Notes: generated by a model not told the origin, from the letters alone. A stretch of DNA of 64,000 nt from Aurantimonas marina (GCF_017183135.1 NZ_JADDXW010000002.1:248001-312000), one strand, 5' to 3'. Counted from the first letter of the stretch, positions 28,401 to 35,748 are shown. Made by a program: numbers and translations.

Positions 28401-29568
28401 CTTCGTTGGTCGCATTCCTGGGATAAATCACGATGGAGCGCAGCTTGTGGACGAGGGGACCGAGCTCCTTCTCGACGTCCCGCGTATGCACGACGGCGAT
28501 AAAGTCCTGGGTGCCCTGCGCGAGCTTGGGGAGCGTTCCTGTCTGATCGAAAACCAACACGCGGTCTCGGTCCGCGAGCAGCTCGGCGTTCCCAAATGCC
28601 TGCGCCAGCAGCGCCAGCGCCTCTTCAACGGAATCCGCTGAAATTACGAACGGAGCGCCGGCCGGCTTGGCGAGGAAGGCTTTCAGTTTCGGCACAGCCG
28701 ATTCCGTCGCCGTTGCTAAGAGTTCGGGCGCAAGTGATGGGTTGGCGACGCCTGCCCATTCGTCCCACGCCTTGTCGAGCGATTTCGCCCCTTGCGAAGG
28801 CCTCAGCGCTTCACCCGCGAACCACGCCTGCGCCGATGGCGACTGCTCGAGCCATTGCTCGAGGTCGCTGGCGTCATAAGCCCTGACATCCCGCCAGAGT
28901 TTCTTGGAACGCATCTCCTTGATCCATTCATCTTTCCCGGGCCAGCGGCGCGGGGTAGCAAAGATGAAGGTGATGTTCTTCCGCTCAGCAGGCTTGTGAG
29001 CCTTGACACTCTTGGCGAAGTCGCCGTCCGCCTTTCTCTTAACGTCCTGGGTGACACCAAATTCCCAGCCCGACTCGCCCGCTGGGACCCACGGCGTGCC
29101 GGCCGTGGCCCTGGTAAACCCGTCCCAACCCGGACGCTCAGCGTCATCATTGCCGGGGAAGTCCACCTGCCCGAGTCCGGCGCCTGTCGAATGGACAAGT
29201 GTGCGCAGCAGCACGGAGAGGCGAATCCGGGCCGGTATGTTGTGGTCCGCCCATGCCACGATCTCATTTGCCTTGATCGCAAGGAAGGGCGGGACATATC
29301 GCTTTGTGCCGGCTGGAGCCCCTTCCGTGGCGGCGGCTGCAGCGTCGTGTTCGGCCTGCATCTTGAGAAGGGTCGCTTTCGGGATGGAGAACGCAGCCTC
29401 GATCCGCGAGGCCATATGGTCAGTGGCCGATACCTTACCGTTCAGGAAGTTGGACACCCCCGGCCTGCTGATGCCTATGAGCTTGGCCGCCTCTGTGACA
29501 TTGATCTTGCGCGGAGCGAGATAGGTCTCGCGGAACCACAGGCCGGGATGCTGTGGGGTGTCTGTCAC
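25471..29568 (-). CDS. Large HigA-like HTH / PD-(D/E)XK nuclease / NTPase-like protein, putative defence gene
   Basis: 1365 residues. Residues 5-75 form a HigA-like helix-turn-helix (TEAAKLIGISRPGVSNFLNG). Residues about 95-250 resemble a PD-(D/E)XK restriction-type nuclease: Asp149 in GWDG, Glu169 in GWEFG and lysines 177/179 in VKRKA, then ITFIFATPRRWPGK and DVRAYDASDLEQWLEQS. A following region (about 290-620) resembles a STAND-type NTPase but lacks a Walker A lysine loop. The remaining 700 residues look helical. The GTG start follows a GAGGA site. GC is visibly lower than in the flanks and it splits the two cluster arms, so it was probably acquired separately. Antiphage function is inference from architecture. 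Confidence 0.65.
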   Translation of the reverse strand: MTDTPQHPGLWFRETYLAPRKINVTEAAKLIGISRPGVSNFLNGKVSATDHMASRIEAAFSIPKATLLKMQAEHDAAAAATEGAPAGTKRYVPPFLAIKANEIVAWADHNIPARIRLSVLLRTLVHSTGAGLGQVDFPGNDDAERPGWDGFTRATAGTPWVPAGESGWEFGVTQDVKRKADGDFAKSVKAHKPAERKNITFIFATPRRWPGKDEWIKEMRSKKLWRDVRAYDASDLEQWLEQSPSAQAWFAGEALRPSQGAKSLDKAWDEWAGVANPSLAPELLATATESAVPKLKAFLAKPAGAPFVISADSVEEALALLAQAFGNAELLADRDRVLVFDQTGTLPKLAQGTQDFIAVVHTRDVEKELGPLVHKLRSIVIYPRNATNEDPDITLEPVGYEVFQKGLEAMGMERDDIKRLEHESGHSLTVLRRRLAKVEGVRTPGWASDPHLAASLVPLVLVGAWNSSNVSDKEAVSLLTGGTLSYDDIERRLQDLLRVNDSPVWSVGTYRGVISKIDALFAIAYAITLSDLEHFLGLARIVLSEDDPSLDIPEKDRWWADAQGKRREFSGALRSGCGETLVLLAVHGKHLFGSRFGFDGALQADRLVRDVLLPLTTRKLEANDRDLPIYAEASPDAFLKILEDDLREDNPEVFGLLRPVDDGLLGVAIVRTGLLWALEGLAWSKETFLRTVLVLGKLSEVELKDNWSNKPINSLGGIFRSWMPQTAAAHDERVRAVAKLMEKYPRAGWSVVTGQFGTYGDVGDYSHKPKWRSDGYGAGEPFKMMGPAYEFQKAMVEMALSQPAYTAAMICDLIERLHILGADYQEQVWDILKAWHAIEPSDDDIAVVREKIRVTVLSRRGRKRGSTADFAALSRTARNVYDSLEPADVVSKHEWLFRQAWVEESADEREEADFDFRAREERIEKLRIDALRAIYESRGLDGIFALAEKGSAQGQIGAHFVKNVLSREGIATFIIEALRPGANQLSNERQNLVFGSLRGVPLEDREKLMRAVLADLEESDRVRLLLLALYEPATWSHVDALSTKGQADYWQAVHPTWIWDSEDDNNESVERLLRAKRPRAAFAAIDFKLAAVRPALLVEILRGIAQSGNDKPGEYQLSSHHLKEAFALLDGNPDVTLDEKAGLEFAYIDVLTEAFGRKKGNIINLERYVETHPEMWVQALAWATRRKSGGEDPPEYMMPEGRHDLSQKGYSLLNRMKRIPGHDANDDLSKAELSAWIAKVRETSATIDRLDICDVYIGHLFALAPTGDDGIWPCEPVRNVMEELQSEKIFEGAHAGLYNLRGVHWRGEGGEQERELAHKYRDWADALQFTHPMLSSSLLRGMVKTYEREANQHDTEAGVRRRLRH

Positions 29569-29610
29569 GTTGGGCGTCCTCGGCTAGGGGCTGATCTCGC
29601 AGTTTGTATG

Positions 29611-29642
29611 GTGTAAGGCAACACTTAACATAAGACAAGTGT
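29611..29642. promoter_or_regulatory. Palindromic candidate operator upstream of the HigA-like HTH gene
   Basis: Overlapping inverted repeats GTGT-N6-ACAC (29611-29624) and ACACTT-N10-AAGTGT (29621-29642) lie 43-74 bases upstream of the GTG at 29568. HigA-type regulators bind such palindromes over their own promoter, so autoregulation is plausible. Confidence 0.4.
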
Positions 29643-30004
29643 GGCGATTAGCGTCCCTGTTCGACGCAGAGCCTCCGGCGAATGCGCTTGCTTTTGCGTG
29701 GAACACTAGGGCTCAGCCAGTGACCGCTGGGGCCCAGTTGCTGCCACCGAGGATCGTCAGGGATAGGTCCGCTTTTCATTAGCACAGGCCAGAACCGGAC
29801 AGGCAGCTTCCTGACGGCCATTGCTGAGAAGATGCCAGGCCGCTTCCGGCCCAAATCCGCCGCCGCCCAAAAAATTTCTCCCCACCCTTTCCGCCTCCCG
29901 CATACTTGCCTCACCGCCGGCCCACGGAACGGGCGCGAATGATCACCGGGATCGTTCGTTGGGCCAAGGGGAGAAATCCCTGGCGGGCGGTGTCCGCGAC
30001 GGGG

Positions 30005-30158
30005 CTTCTTCCGGAGAAGTGCCCGGCCCGGACGACCCTTTGCTCCGCCGGACCGTCCCCCACTAACGAGGGGTCTGCGGATCGGTCCGCTTGAGGCCCC
30101 GCAAGGGCCGAACAGCCGGCAGCGCATGGCGCCCCATGAAAGTGCGGGGGGCGCCATG
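30005..30158 (+). ncRNA. Candidate structured RNA: five consecutive stem-loops
   Basis: Five perfect stems follow each other without a gene: CTTCT/AGAAG (30005-30019), CCCC/GGGG (30058-30073), GCGGA/TCCGC (30077-30090), GGCCC/GGGCC (30095-30109) and an 11-bp stem CATGGCGCCCC/GGGGCGCCATG (30125-30158). Such density is unusual even at this GC content. I compared it by eye with SRP, tmRNA and tRNA features and found no match. Strand and boundaries are guesses. Confidence 0.3.
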
Positions 30159-30181
30159 TCGAAGGGTTGGTCAAACGCCGC

Positions 30182-30245
30182 GCGGGATGCCGGAGGCGGA
30201 CCGTATGACGTAAAACAGTCGGAGGGTTCGCCTCCGGCGTCCCGC
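30182..30245. repeat. 17-bp inverted repeat
   Basis: GCGGGATGCCGGAGGCG (30182-30198) and CGCCTCCGGCGTCCCGC (30229-30245) are reverse complements with one mismatch, separated by 30 bases. No T-run follows. It could be a transcript hairpin or part of a mobile intergenic repeat. Confidence 0.6.
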
Positions 30246-30396
30246 CGCTTGTAAGGGCGGCATCAATTGGACAAGGCAGACGAAGCGGAAGGAGGAGCCA
30301 GTGTCGGGGAATGCATACGCCGGCCGTGAACGCGGTGCGGGCGATGACGCGCGTCTTGCTCCCTTCCGAGGAAAAAGGCAGCAGCCCTCTGCACTT

Positions 30397-30538
30397 CGTC
30401 ATCCTCGCGCTTGCGCGGGGATCCATGCCTCCGCGCGGGTCGTGGCCGCTCGGGTGACGGAAGAGACGCGTATTTCCGGGACCGGTCTGGCGGCGGCAAC
30501 GATCTGGCATGGATCCCGGCTTGCGGCCGAGGATGACG
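30397..30538. repeat. Palindromic intergenic repeat element
   Basis: The 33-base arms at 30397-30429 and 30506-30538 are inverted: the outer 11 bases (CGTCATCCTCG) and inner 12 bases (GGGATCCATGCC) match exactly, with a diverged middle. Sequences of the type GTCATCCTCG...GGATCCATGCC occur as dispersed intergenic repeats in alphaproteobacteria (general knowledge). It lies just before the right arm of the cluster. Confidence 0.65.
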
Positions 30539-30562
30539 AGGCAGGTGATGCCGTCCGCCTCC

Positions 30563-30823
30563 CTATGCGCCCGCCGAACTGCCCCGCCGCACCGCCGCCA
30601 CCAGCGCGGGGACGCCGTCGATCACCTCGATCTCGGCCATGGTCAGGCGGACACCGAATTCGGCCTCCAGCGCGAAGACGATGCGCACCAGGGCGAAGGA
30701 ATCCCAGGCCGCGACCTCGTCAGTGCGGGTCGTGGGCGTGATCGCACCCGGATCAACGCCCAGCACGTCGGCGACGAGCGCGGCGACGCGGGATTCGATG
30801 TCGCTGTCGGTCAGGGTCGTCAT
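30563..30823 (-). CDS. Acyl/peptidyl carrier protein (first)
   Basis: 86 residues of the phosphopantetheine-binding carrier fold. The attachment serine lies in AAWDSFALVRIVFALE (Ser about 42), and the rest shows the four-helix pattern with an acidic recognition helix (ALEAEFGVRLTMAEIEVI). It is 20 bases downstream of the FkbH gene on the same strand, the arrangement seen where FkbH loads a glyceryl unit onto a dedicated carrier protein. No polyketide or nonribosomal synthetase is present, so it works as a free-standing carrier. Confidence 0.88.
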   Translation of the reverse strand: MTTLTDSDIESRVAALVADVLGVDPGAITPTTRTDEVAAWDSFALVRIVFALEAEFGVRLTMAEIEVIDGVPALVAAVRRGSSAGA

Positions 30824-30842
30824 GATGGCCTCGTCCCTCGTC

Positions 30843-32555
30843 TCATGATCCCTCCGTGCGATCGTCGATCGTCAGCCCGTCGGGAGCCGCCACGCCGGCC
30901 GCGTTATCCGCCGGGTCGAGATCGAGAACCCAGCGGCCGCCGTCCTGGCGGAAGCCGGCCGCGGCGAACAGGCCCCGCGCCGGGCGGTTGCGTTCCATCT
31001 GCTCGACCGTCCCGCCGACCCGCCGCGCGCCCAGCGCCGCCGCGCGCCGGCAAAGCACCGCGAGCATCGCCGTCTCGACCCGCCGCTGCAAGGCCCGGCA
31101 GGAGAGATAGAGATTGCGGATGACGACCGCCTCGTCCGCGCGATCGGCAAGAAGCAGCCCGACGATGCCGTGGCCGCCGAAGACATCGTCGAGCCGCACC
31201 AGGAAATCGAGGGCACTGCTTCGCCGGCTGAGTTCCATCTCGTTGGGCCGCTCGGCGGTGAGCACGAACTGGTTGACCCGCCGCGCCAGTTCCGCCGCGC
31301 GCGGCCGGCTCGCCGCATCGAGCGGCAGGATGGTGAGCCGGGTTTCGAGGCGTGCGAGGAACGCCGCCGCGTCGGTCTCGGTGGCGCGCAGGCGCTCGAC
31401 CTCGGCGCGGCGCTGATAATGCGCGGCACGGGTTTCCAAGGGCACCGGCCGTTCCCCCACGGCCAGCAGCGGATCGGCGAGCAGCATTGCCGCGAAGCCA
31501 TCCGGATCGGCGAAGCGCCGCACGTCCATCGCCGGAAACCGCGCCGCGACCCGCGCGCAATTGACCGGATCGTCGTCGATGAGGAGCGTGTGTTCGGCCG
31601 CCAGCCCAAGCTGGTCGAGAAGGGCGGCGACCAGATCCGCCTTGTCGGCCCAGTCGACCGCCAGGGCGGCAAAGCGCGGAACGCCGGACGGCGCGTCATG
31701 GGCGAGATCGGCGAGCGCGCCCCGCGCCACCTCGGCCTCGTTACGGCTTGCCGCCGCGATCACCAGACCGCGCTCCGAGAGATTGGCAAGCGCCGCCGCG
31801 TAAGTCGCGTGCAGCGCCAGATCGCCATTTTCGCCGGCGACGCCGCGCCACAGCGTATCGTCGAGATCGGTGATCAGCAGCTTCGGCGCGGTGCCGGCGA
31901 TCCCGGCTATAAAGCCGGCGGCGGTATCGGCGATGGCATCGGCGCCGCGCTCTGACGGGATGGTGCCGAGGCTGGCGGCAAAGCGCGTGTCGAACAGCGG
32001 CGCGTTGTCGGCAAGCTCCGGCGCCACCGGACAATGGAAAACACCGGTGCCGGCGTCGCCCGTCCCGGCCGCATCCGTCTCGCCGACGATCGCGACGGGG
32101 CATTGCAGGGTTTCGGCGAGGCTTGCCGCGACTCGCGCGGTTTCGTCGTGAACGGTTTTCGTGCCGGTCGCGGCGATGGAGAGGATGGCGCCGTCGAAAC
32201 GCCCCTGCCCGGCCGCGTCCCGCGCCCGGTCACGGGCCTCGGCCAGCCCCTCCACCGCGACGGTCTCAAGGGCGAAGCCGGCGATCGCGAAGGCAAGACG
32301 CAGCGCGTCATCGATGGCGCGCGGCTGATAGGAGGTGACGAGGAAGAACCGCGCAGGACGCAGCGCGGCGACGGTCTCGGCCTCACGCAGCAATGAAGCG
32401 GCCCGCGCCGTCCCCAGCCGCTCACGCGCTGCGCGCAGACAGCGCGACATGGCGCCGCGCCCGGCCTCGGCCGCCTCGCGGATGGCTGCGGCATCCGGCG
32501 GCGCGGCGGCCGGCGCGAACCACCACCAGGATGGCGCCTGGCTATCCCTCGGCAT
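30843..32555 (-). CDS. FkbH-like HAD-superfamily protein
   Basis: 570 residues. The N-terminal ~220 residues form a flavodoxin/hydrolase-like domain. The HAD phosphatase domain follows with ITDLDDTLWRG (nucleophile Asp about 230), AAASRNE, and LLIDDDPVNC. A C-terminal GNAT-like domain begins near VNQFVLTAERPNEMEL, the usual FkbH junction. FkbH proteins dephosphorylate 1,3-bisphosphoglycerate and transfer the glyceryl group to a carrier protein, starting methoxymalonyl, hydroxymalonyl or lactyl units. The first carrier protein is immediately downstream. It follows the AdoMet-decarboxylase homologue by 12 bases. Confidence 0.9.
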   Translation of the reverse strand: MPRDSQAPSWWWFAPAAAPPDAAAIREAAEAGRGAMSRCLRAARERLGTARAASLLREAETVAALRPARFFLVTSYQPRAIDDALRLAFAIAGFALETVAVEGLAEARDRARDAAGQGRFDGAILSIAATGTKTVHDETARVAASLAETLQCPVAIVGETDAAGTGDAGTGVFHCPVAPELADNAPLFDTRFAASLGTIPSERGADAIADTAAGFIAGIAGTAPKLLITDLDDTLWRGVAGENGDLALHATYAAALANLSERGLVIAAASRNEAEVARGALADLAHDAPSGVPRFAALAVDWADKADLVAALLDQLGLAAEHTLLIDDDPVNCARVAARFPAMDVRRFADPDGFAAMLLADPLLAVGERPVPLETRAAHYQRRAEVERLRATETDAAAFLARLETRLTILPLDAASRPRAAELARRVNQFVLTAERPNEMELSRRSSALDFLVRLDDVFGGHGIVGLLLADRADEAVVIRNLYLSCRALQRRVETAMLAVLCRRAAALGARRVGGTVEQMERNRPARGLFAAAGFRQDGGRWVLDLDPADNAAGVAAPDGLTIDDRTEGS

Positions 32556-32567
32556 CGCGGTGAGCGG

Positions 32568-32921
32568 TCACGGCTGGAGCGGCTCGATCTGCCGGGTGAC
32601 GTAGCTGCGCTCGACCAGCCCGTCCGGGCACAGAAGCCGCGCGATCTCATCGATCGTCGCATCCTCGTCCATGTCCGGATTGCACAACAGCACGTCGACC
32701 AGCACCATTTTATATTCCGGCCAGGTGGTCAACATGATGTGCGACTCGGCGAGGAACACCACCAGCGTGATGCCGTGCGGGACATAGCGCTGGGCATGCT
32801 CGCCGATGATCGTCGCGCCGCCGGCTTTCGCCCCGGCGAGCGCCGCGTCGCGCAGCGCCACATCGTCCTCGATCGCGGCCGAACAGTCGCGCATGTCGGC
32901 GAGGACTTGGCGTATTCGCAT
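32568..32921 (-). CDS. S-adenosylmethionine decarboxylase homologue (pyruvoyl type), altered active site
   Basis: 117 residues, the length of the bacterial type 1B SpeH family. The self-cleavage site lies in FLAESHIMLTTWPEY: Ser60 would become the pyruvoyl group, and Cys80 (in DVLLC) matches the catalytic cysteine. The processing histidine five residues after the serine (His68 in the Thermotoga enzyme, in the motif IHT) is Thr65 here. Canonical enzymes make decarboxylated AdoMet; family members with changed residues are known to decarboxylate ornithine or arginine instead. An AAGGTG ribosome site precedes the ATG. Pairing with the BpsA homologue argues for a role in amine formation. Confidence 0.8.
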   Translation of the reverse strand: MRIRQVLADMRDCSAAIEDDVALRDAALAGAKAGGATIIGEHAQRYVPHGITLVVFLAESHIMLTTWPEYKMVLVDVLLCNPDMDEDATIDEIARLLCPDGLVERSYVTRQIEPLQP

Positions 32922-33081
32922 GATTGCACCTTATGATTGCGAGGGCGAATGCCAGTGCCGCCATCGGCCCTGTTCAATTCGCTCGGCTCGCTATAGTCAC
33001 GCGCCATGCGGGCCGCAACCCCGCGCCACCACCCGCGCGCGACAGTTGCGCGGTTCCTGTCGACGACCGGAGCGCCCCGTC

Positions 33082-33606
33082 ATGGCCGACCGTCCACCCG
33101 CCGCAGCCGCACCGAGCGGCCTCGTCTTGCGCGAATTTCGCCTGTCCGATGTCGAGGCGGTCGCGGGATTCGAAGCCGCCATCGCCGTGAAATCCTTCGC
33201 CGACGAAGCGGTCACCGACCCGGCGCACTACCGCAAGAAGCTGACCAAGCTGATCAAATATGGCGGCGACTGGACCAAGGTGGCCGAACAGGACGGACGT
33301 ATCGTCGGCTGGGTCTGGATGGCGCCGCGCCAGAACTTCATCACCGGCGACACCTACGCCGACTTCCGCTCGATGTACGTCGATAGCGAACGGGCTGGCC
33401 CCACCGCCGCGATCGCACTCTTGCGCGCCGTCCTCGACCATTGCCGGGAGGCCGGCTACACCCGGATCGTCGGGCGCACGGCCAGTTCCAACGATGCGAT
33501 GCGCGCGCTTTACCGTCTGGCCGGCTTTGAGGAAAAACATATCGTCTACGAGATGGACATCGCCCCGTCTTCGAGGCGCAGCGTGCCAGGACGCGCGCTT
33601 GACTGA
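33082..33606 (+). CDS. GNAT family N-acetyltransferase
   Basis: 174 residues with a GNAT fold: LVLREFRLSDVEAVAGFE, IVGWVWMAP, FRSMYVDSERAG (strand 4 and pyrophosphate-binding region) and a C-terminal NDAMRALYRLAGFEEKHIVYEM. It would transfer an acetyl or other acyl group from CoA to an amine. Starting at the ATG at 33082 places the first strand at the usual position; the frame is open further upstream without domain content. It lies divergent from the AdoMet-decarboxylase homologue. It may acetylate an intermediate that the PIG-L enzyme later deacetylates (inference), or protect the host from the product. Confidence 0.82.
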   Translation: MADRPPAAAAPSGLVLREFRLSDVEAVAGFEAAIAVKSFADEAVTDPAHYRKKLTKLIKYGGDWTKVAEQDGRIVGWVWMAPRQNFITGDTYADFRSMYVDSERAGPTAAIALLRAVLDHCREAGYTRIVGRTASSNDAMRALYRLAGFEEKHIVYEMDIAPSSRRSVPGRALD

Positions 33607-33672
33607 CATGTAACCCACGGTTGCAGATTTTCAAGGCCCATGCCATCGTGTTCCACGAGACAGGAGGCCGAA

Positions 33673-34836
33673 ATGAAGCGGTTCCTCTATCATGACCTGA
33701 TTGTCGCGGGGAACTGGTGCAACCTGAAATGCAGCTATTGCACCAGCGTCGCCGACGCGGGCGATTTCGGCGAGGCGACCTCGGCGTCGGCCAAGAAACG
33801 CGGCGCATCGATCGCGGTACCCGATGTCCTGGCCATGCTCGATGGGCTTCGCCGTCATGTCGACGCGCCAGTCATCAGGGTCAGCGGCGGCGAACTGTTC
33901 CTGCTGGCCAATGCCGCCGATCTCGTCACGGAGCTTTCCGCGCGCTACGCCCATGTCCAGGTGCTGACCAACGGCACCGAACTGACGCCGGCGATCGTCG
34001 CGCGCCTGTCCGGTCTCGGCAATGTCGGCTTCAACCTCTCGCTCGACGGCCACACGCCTCAGATGAACGCCATGCGCTGGCGCTCGCCCCGGCTCGGCGA
34101 ACGGGTGATGGCGGCGCTGGAAGCGATCGCGGCCGCCGGCCGGCCGCTGGAGATCACCATGGTGGTCAGCGATGCCAATGCGGCGCATCTTTGCGACTTC
34201 CTGGCGTTCCTCGCGACGCTGCCCTGCCGGGTGGTGCTGATCCCGATTCCGGTGCGCGGCTTCCATGCCGGTCGGCTGTTCGGTCTGGCATCTCGGTGGG
34301 CCTTCGCGGAGGCTCTGCGAAACCTGCCCGGCGACTTCGCCCCCGTGCTCGGCCCCGCCGCCTACTATCACCGGCTGGCGGATTTTCTCGATCGGGAGAA
34401 CGGCGTTCGCCGTCACCGCTGCCATCTGACGGCCGCCGCCGTGCAATTGTTCGACACCGGCGCGATCACCCCCTGCCCGGTCGGCTGGACGGCCGAGATC
34501 GCCAATGTCCGCCGCGACGGGATCGACGCGGCGAGCGCCGTGATCGGCGAGCACAAGCTCTACGATCTAATGCAGCGGGACCCGCCGCGGGTGCCGGTCT
34601 GCCGCAGCTGCTTCAGCCAGGCGGATGTCATCAACCTCTATCTCGACGGCGCGATCGATCTGGAGGAGCTGGCGGTCATGCCGCTCGTCGCCGCGCCGGC
34701 GGCGCGGCAAAGGCTGATCGAACTGAAAGCCGCCCGGACGCGAGCGCTTCAGGCGCCCGCCGAAGCCCGCGCGCGATTTGCTGCGCCAGCGGAGTCGGGG
34801 TCGGCGTCGGCCGTGACCGTCGCGGCCGAGCGGTAG
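33673..34836 (+). CDS. Radical SAM enzyme with SPASM-like C-terminal cysteines
   Basis: 387 residues. The cluster-binding motif is WCNLKCSYC (Cys16, 20, 23) at the N-terminus, with the glycine-rich VSGGELFL and a LSLDGHTPQMNAMR segment typical of the AdoMet-radical barrel. The C-terminal half has further cysteines (RHRCHL, TPCPVGW, VCRSCF) suggesting an auxiliary iron-sulfur cluster. Radical SAM/SPASM proteins often modify ribosomal peptides but also act on small molecules. A strong AGGAGG site is five bases before the ATG. Its last 88 bases overlap the converging gene at 34749-35648. Confidence 0.85.
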   Translation: MKRFLYHDLIVAGNWCNLKCSYCTSVADAGDFGEATSASAKKRGASIAVPDVLAMLDGLRRHVDAPVIRVSGGELFLLANAADLVTELSARYAHVQVLTNGTELTPAIVARLSGLGNVGFNLSLDGHTPQMNAMRWRSPRLGERVMAALEAIAAAGRPLEITMVVSDANAAHLCDFLAFLATLPCRVVLIPIPVRGFHAGRLFGLASRWAFAEALRNLPGDFAPVLGPAAYYHRLADFLDRENGVRRHRCHLTAAAVQLFDTGAITPCPVGWTAEIANVRRDGIDAASAVIGEHKLYDLMQRDPPRVPVCRSCFSQADVINLYLDGAIDLEELAVMPLVAAPAARQRLIELKAARTRALQAPAEARARFAAPAESGSASAVTVAAER

Positions 34837-35648
34837 ACCGTCGACCCAGCCCCCACGGCCAGAAGCCGCGCCGCGGCGTCGATCGTGTCGCAGGTCGGCA
34901 GCAATGTCAGCACAAGACAATCGGCGAGCCAGGGCGGACGGGCGTTTTCACCGTCGTCGCGCCCGGTATCGCCCGCGACATGGCGGCAGAGTTCGTCGAC
35001 CCGTTGCCAGTCGCCCTCGTCGCAGGCGCGCAGCATGGCCGCGAACAAAGCCGGACGATCCGCCAGCGCCACGGCGAAATCCGCCAGCCGCCGCAGCCGT
35101 TCGGGCTCGACGTCGAAAGCCGCGTCGCCTACGCCGCCGTTCTCGTACAGCGCCACGGCGGCGCCCGTCGCCGCGATCAATCCCTGCACGGACCGGTTGC
35201 GCATCAGCCGGTCAGCGAAAAACAGCCGGGTGCGCGGCGACAGGCGGCGGTCAGGGTCGACGTGTTTCGCCGCCTGGCGCAGGTCGCGCGGCGTTAACGC
35301 CAGGCTGGCAAATGTGTCGGGGATCGCGAAGGGCAGATAGATCAGCGCCAGCGCCATGCCGGCAAGCTCCGCCCCGGCGCCCGGCGCCGCCTGGGCAAGC
35401 CGTTCCGCGCAGGCCTCAAGGCATGTCTCCTCGCTGTGCAGCAGACGCGCCAGGCTGTCGGCATCGAAGCGCCCGCTGGCCAGCGCCTCGCAGGCAACCG
35501 CCAGCGAGCGGAGCTGCCGCCCGTCGCGATCATCAACCAGATCCGAAAAGACATGGCCGCGATCGACGATCTGCTGCTTGGCCGCGAATTCGCGCAGCAT
35601 CGAACGGCCCCAGGCGCGCCGGAGGCGATCGGTCTGAACCGCAATCAT
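34749..35648 (-). CDS. Unrecognised cluster protein (299 aa)
   Basis: I do not recognise this protein. It is predicted soluble and mostly helical, with leucine/alanine-rich stretches (ELAGMALALIYLPFAIPDTF, RQAAKHVDPDRRLSPRTRLFF) and a cluster of cysteines spread through the chain (TCLEAC, ACDEG, DELCRH, ADCLVL, TCDTI). No signal peptide. It is divergent from the second carrier protein over an AT-rich shared promoter region and overlaps the radical SAM gene tail to tail. Position suggests a cluster-specific role, perhaps a partner or carrier, but that is only context. The coding frame has strong third-position GC, supporting a real gene. Confidence 0.6.
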   Translation of the reverse strand: MIAVQTDRLRRAWGRSMLREFAAKQQIVDRGHVFSDLVDDRDGRQLRSLAVACEALASGRFDADSLARLLHSEETCLEACAERLAQAAPGAGAELAGMALALIYLPFAIPDTFASLALTPRDLRQAAKHVDPDRRLSPRTRLFFADRLMRNRSVQGLIAATGAAVALYENGGVGDAAFDVEPERLRRLADFAVALADRPALFAAMLRACDEGDWQRVDELCRHVAGDTGRDDGENARPPWLADCLVLTLLPTCDTIDAAARLLAVGAGSTVYRSAATVTADADPDSAGAANRARASAGA

Positions 35649-35676
35649 CGAACCGCAGGTCTCATGCCGTTACGCT

Positions 35677-35695
35677 ATCTAAGGTTGTATATCGA
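35677..35695. promoter_or_regulatory. AT-rich element in the divergent promoter between the unknown gene and the second carrier protein
   Basis: TCTAAGGTTGTAT (35678-35690) lies in an AT-rich stretch that contrasts with the GC-rich surroundings, between divergent genes. It resembles elements at 13555 and 20368 and, on the minus strand, 41566. A shared operator or promoter is possible. Confidence 0.35.
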
Positions 35696-35748
35696 AGCAA
35701 CCAGAGATAGTATTTCCGTTGGATATGTCGGAGAAACGGGTGGGCGGC

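Larger units (their letters stand above)
29569..30562. other. Gene-poor 1-kb interval dense in inverted repeats
   Basis: I find no supported gene between the large HTH-nuclease gene and the first carrier-protein gene. The interval holds an operator-like palindrome (29611-29642), five short stem-loops (30005-30158), a 17-bp inverted repeat (30182-30245) and a palindromic repeat element (30397-30538). A 169-residue minus-strand frame at 29648-30157 is rich in Arg, Pro and Gly and looks like a high-GC artefact. Confidence 0.6.

Noticed and set aside
29648-30157. 169-residue minus-strand frame
   Set aside because: Composition is Arg/Pro/Gly-rich and it spans the stem-loop run, with no domain and no ribosome site.
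30005-30158. Possible SRP RNA, tmRNA or tRNA
   Set aside because: The SRP tetraloop consensus, tmRNA ends and a tRNA cloverleaf were looked for and not found; kept only as an unclassified structured region.
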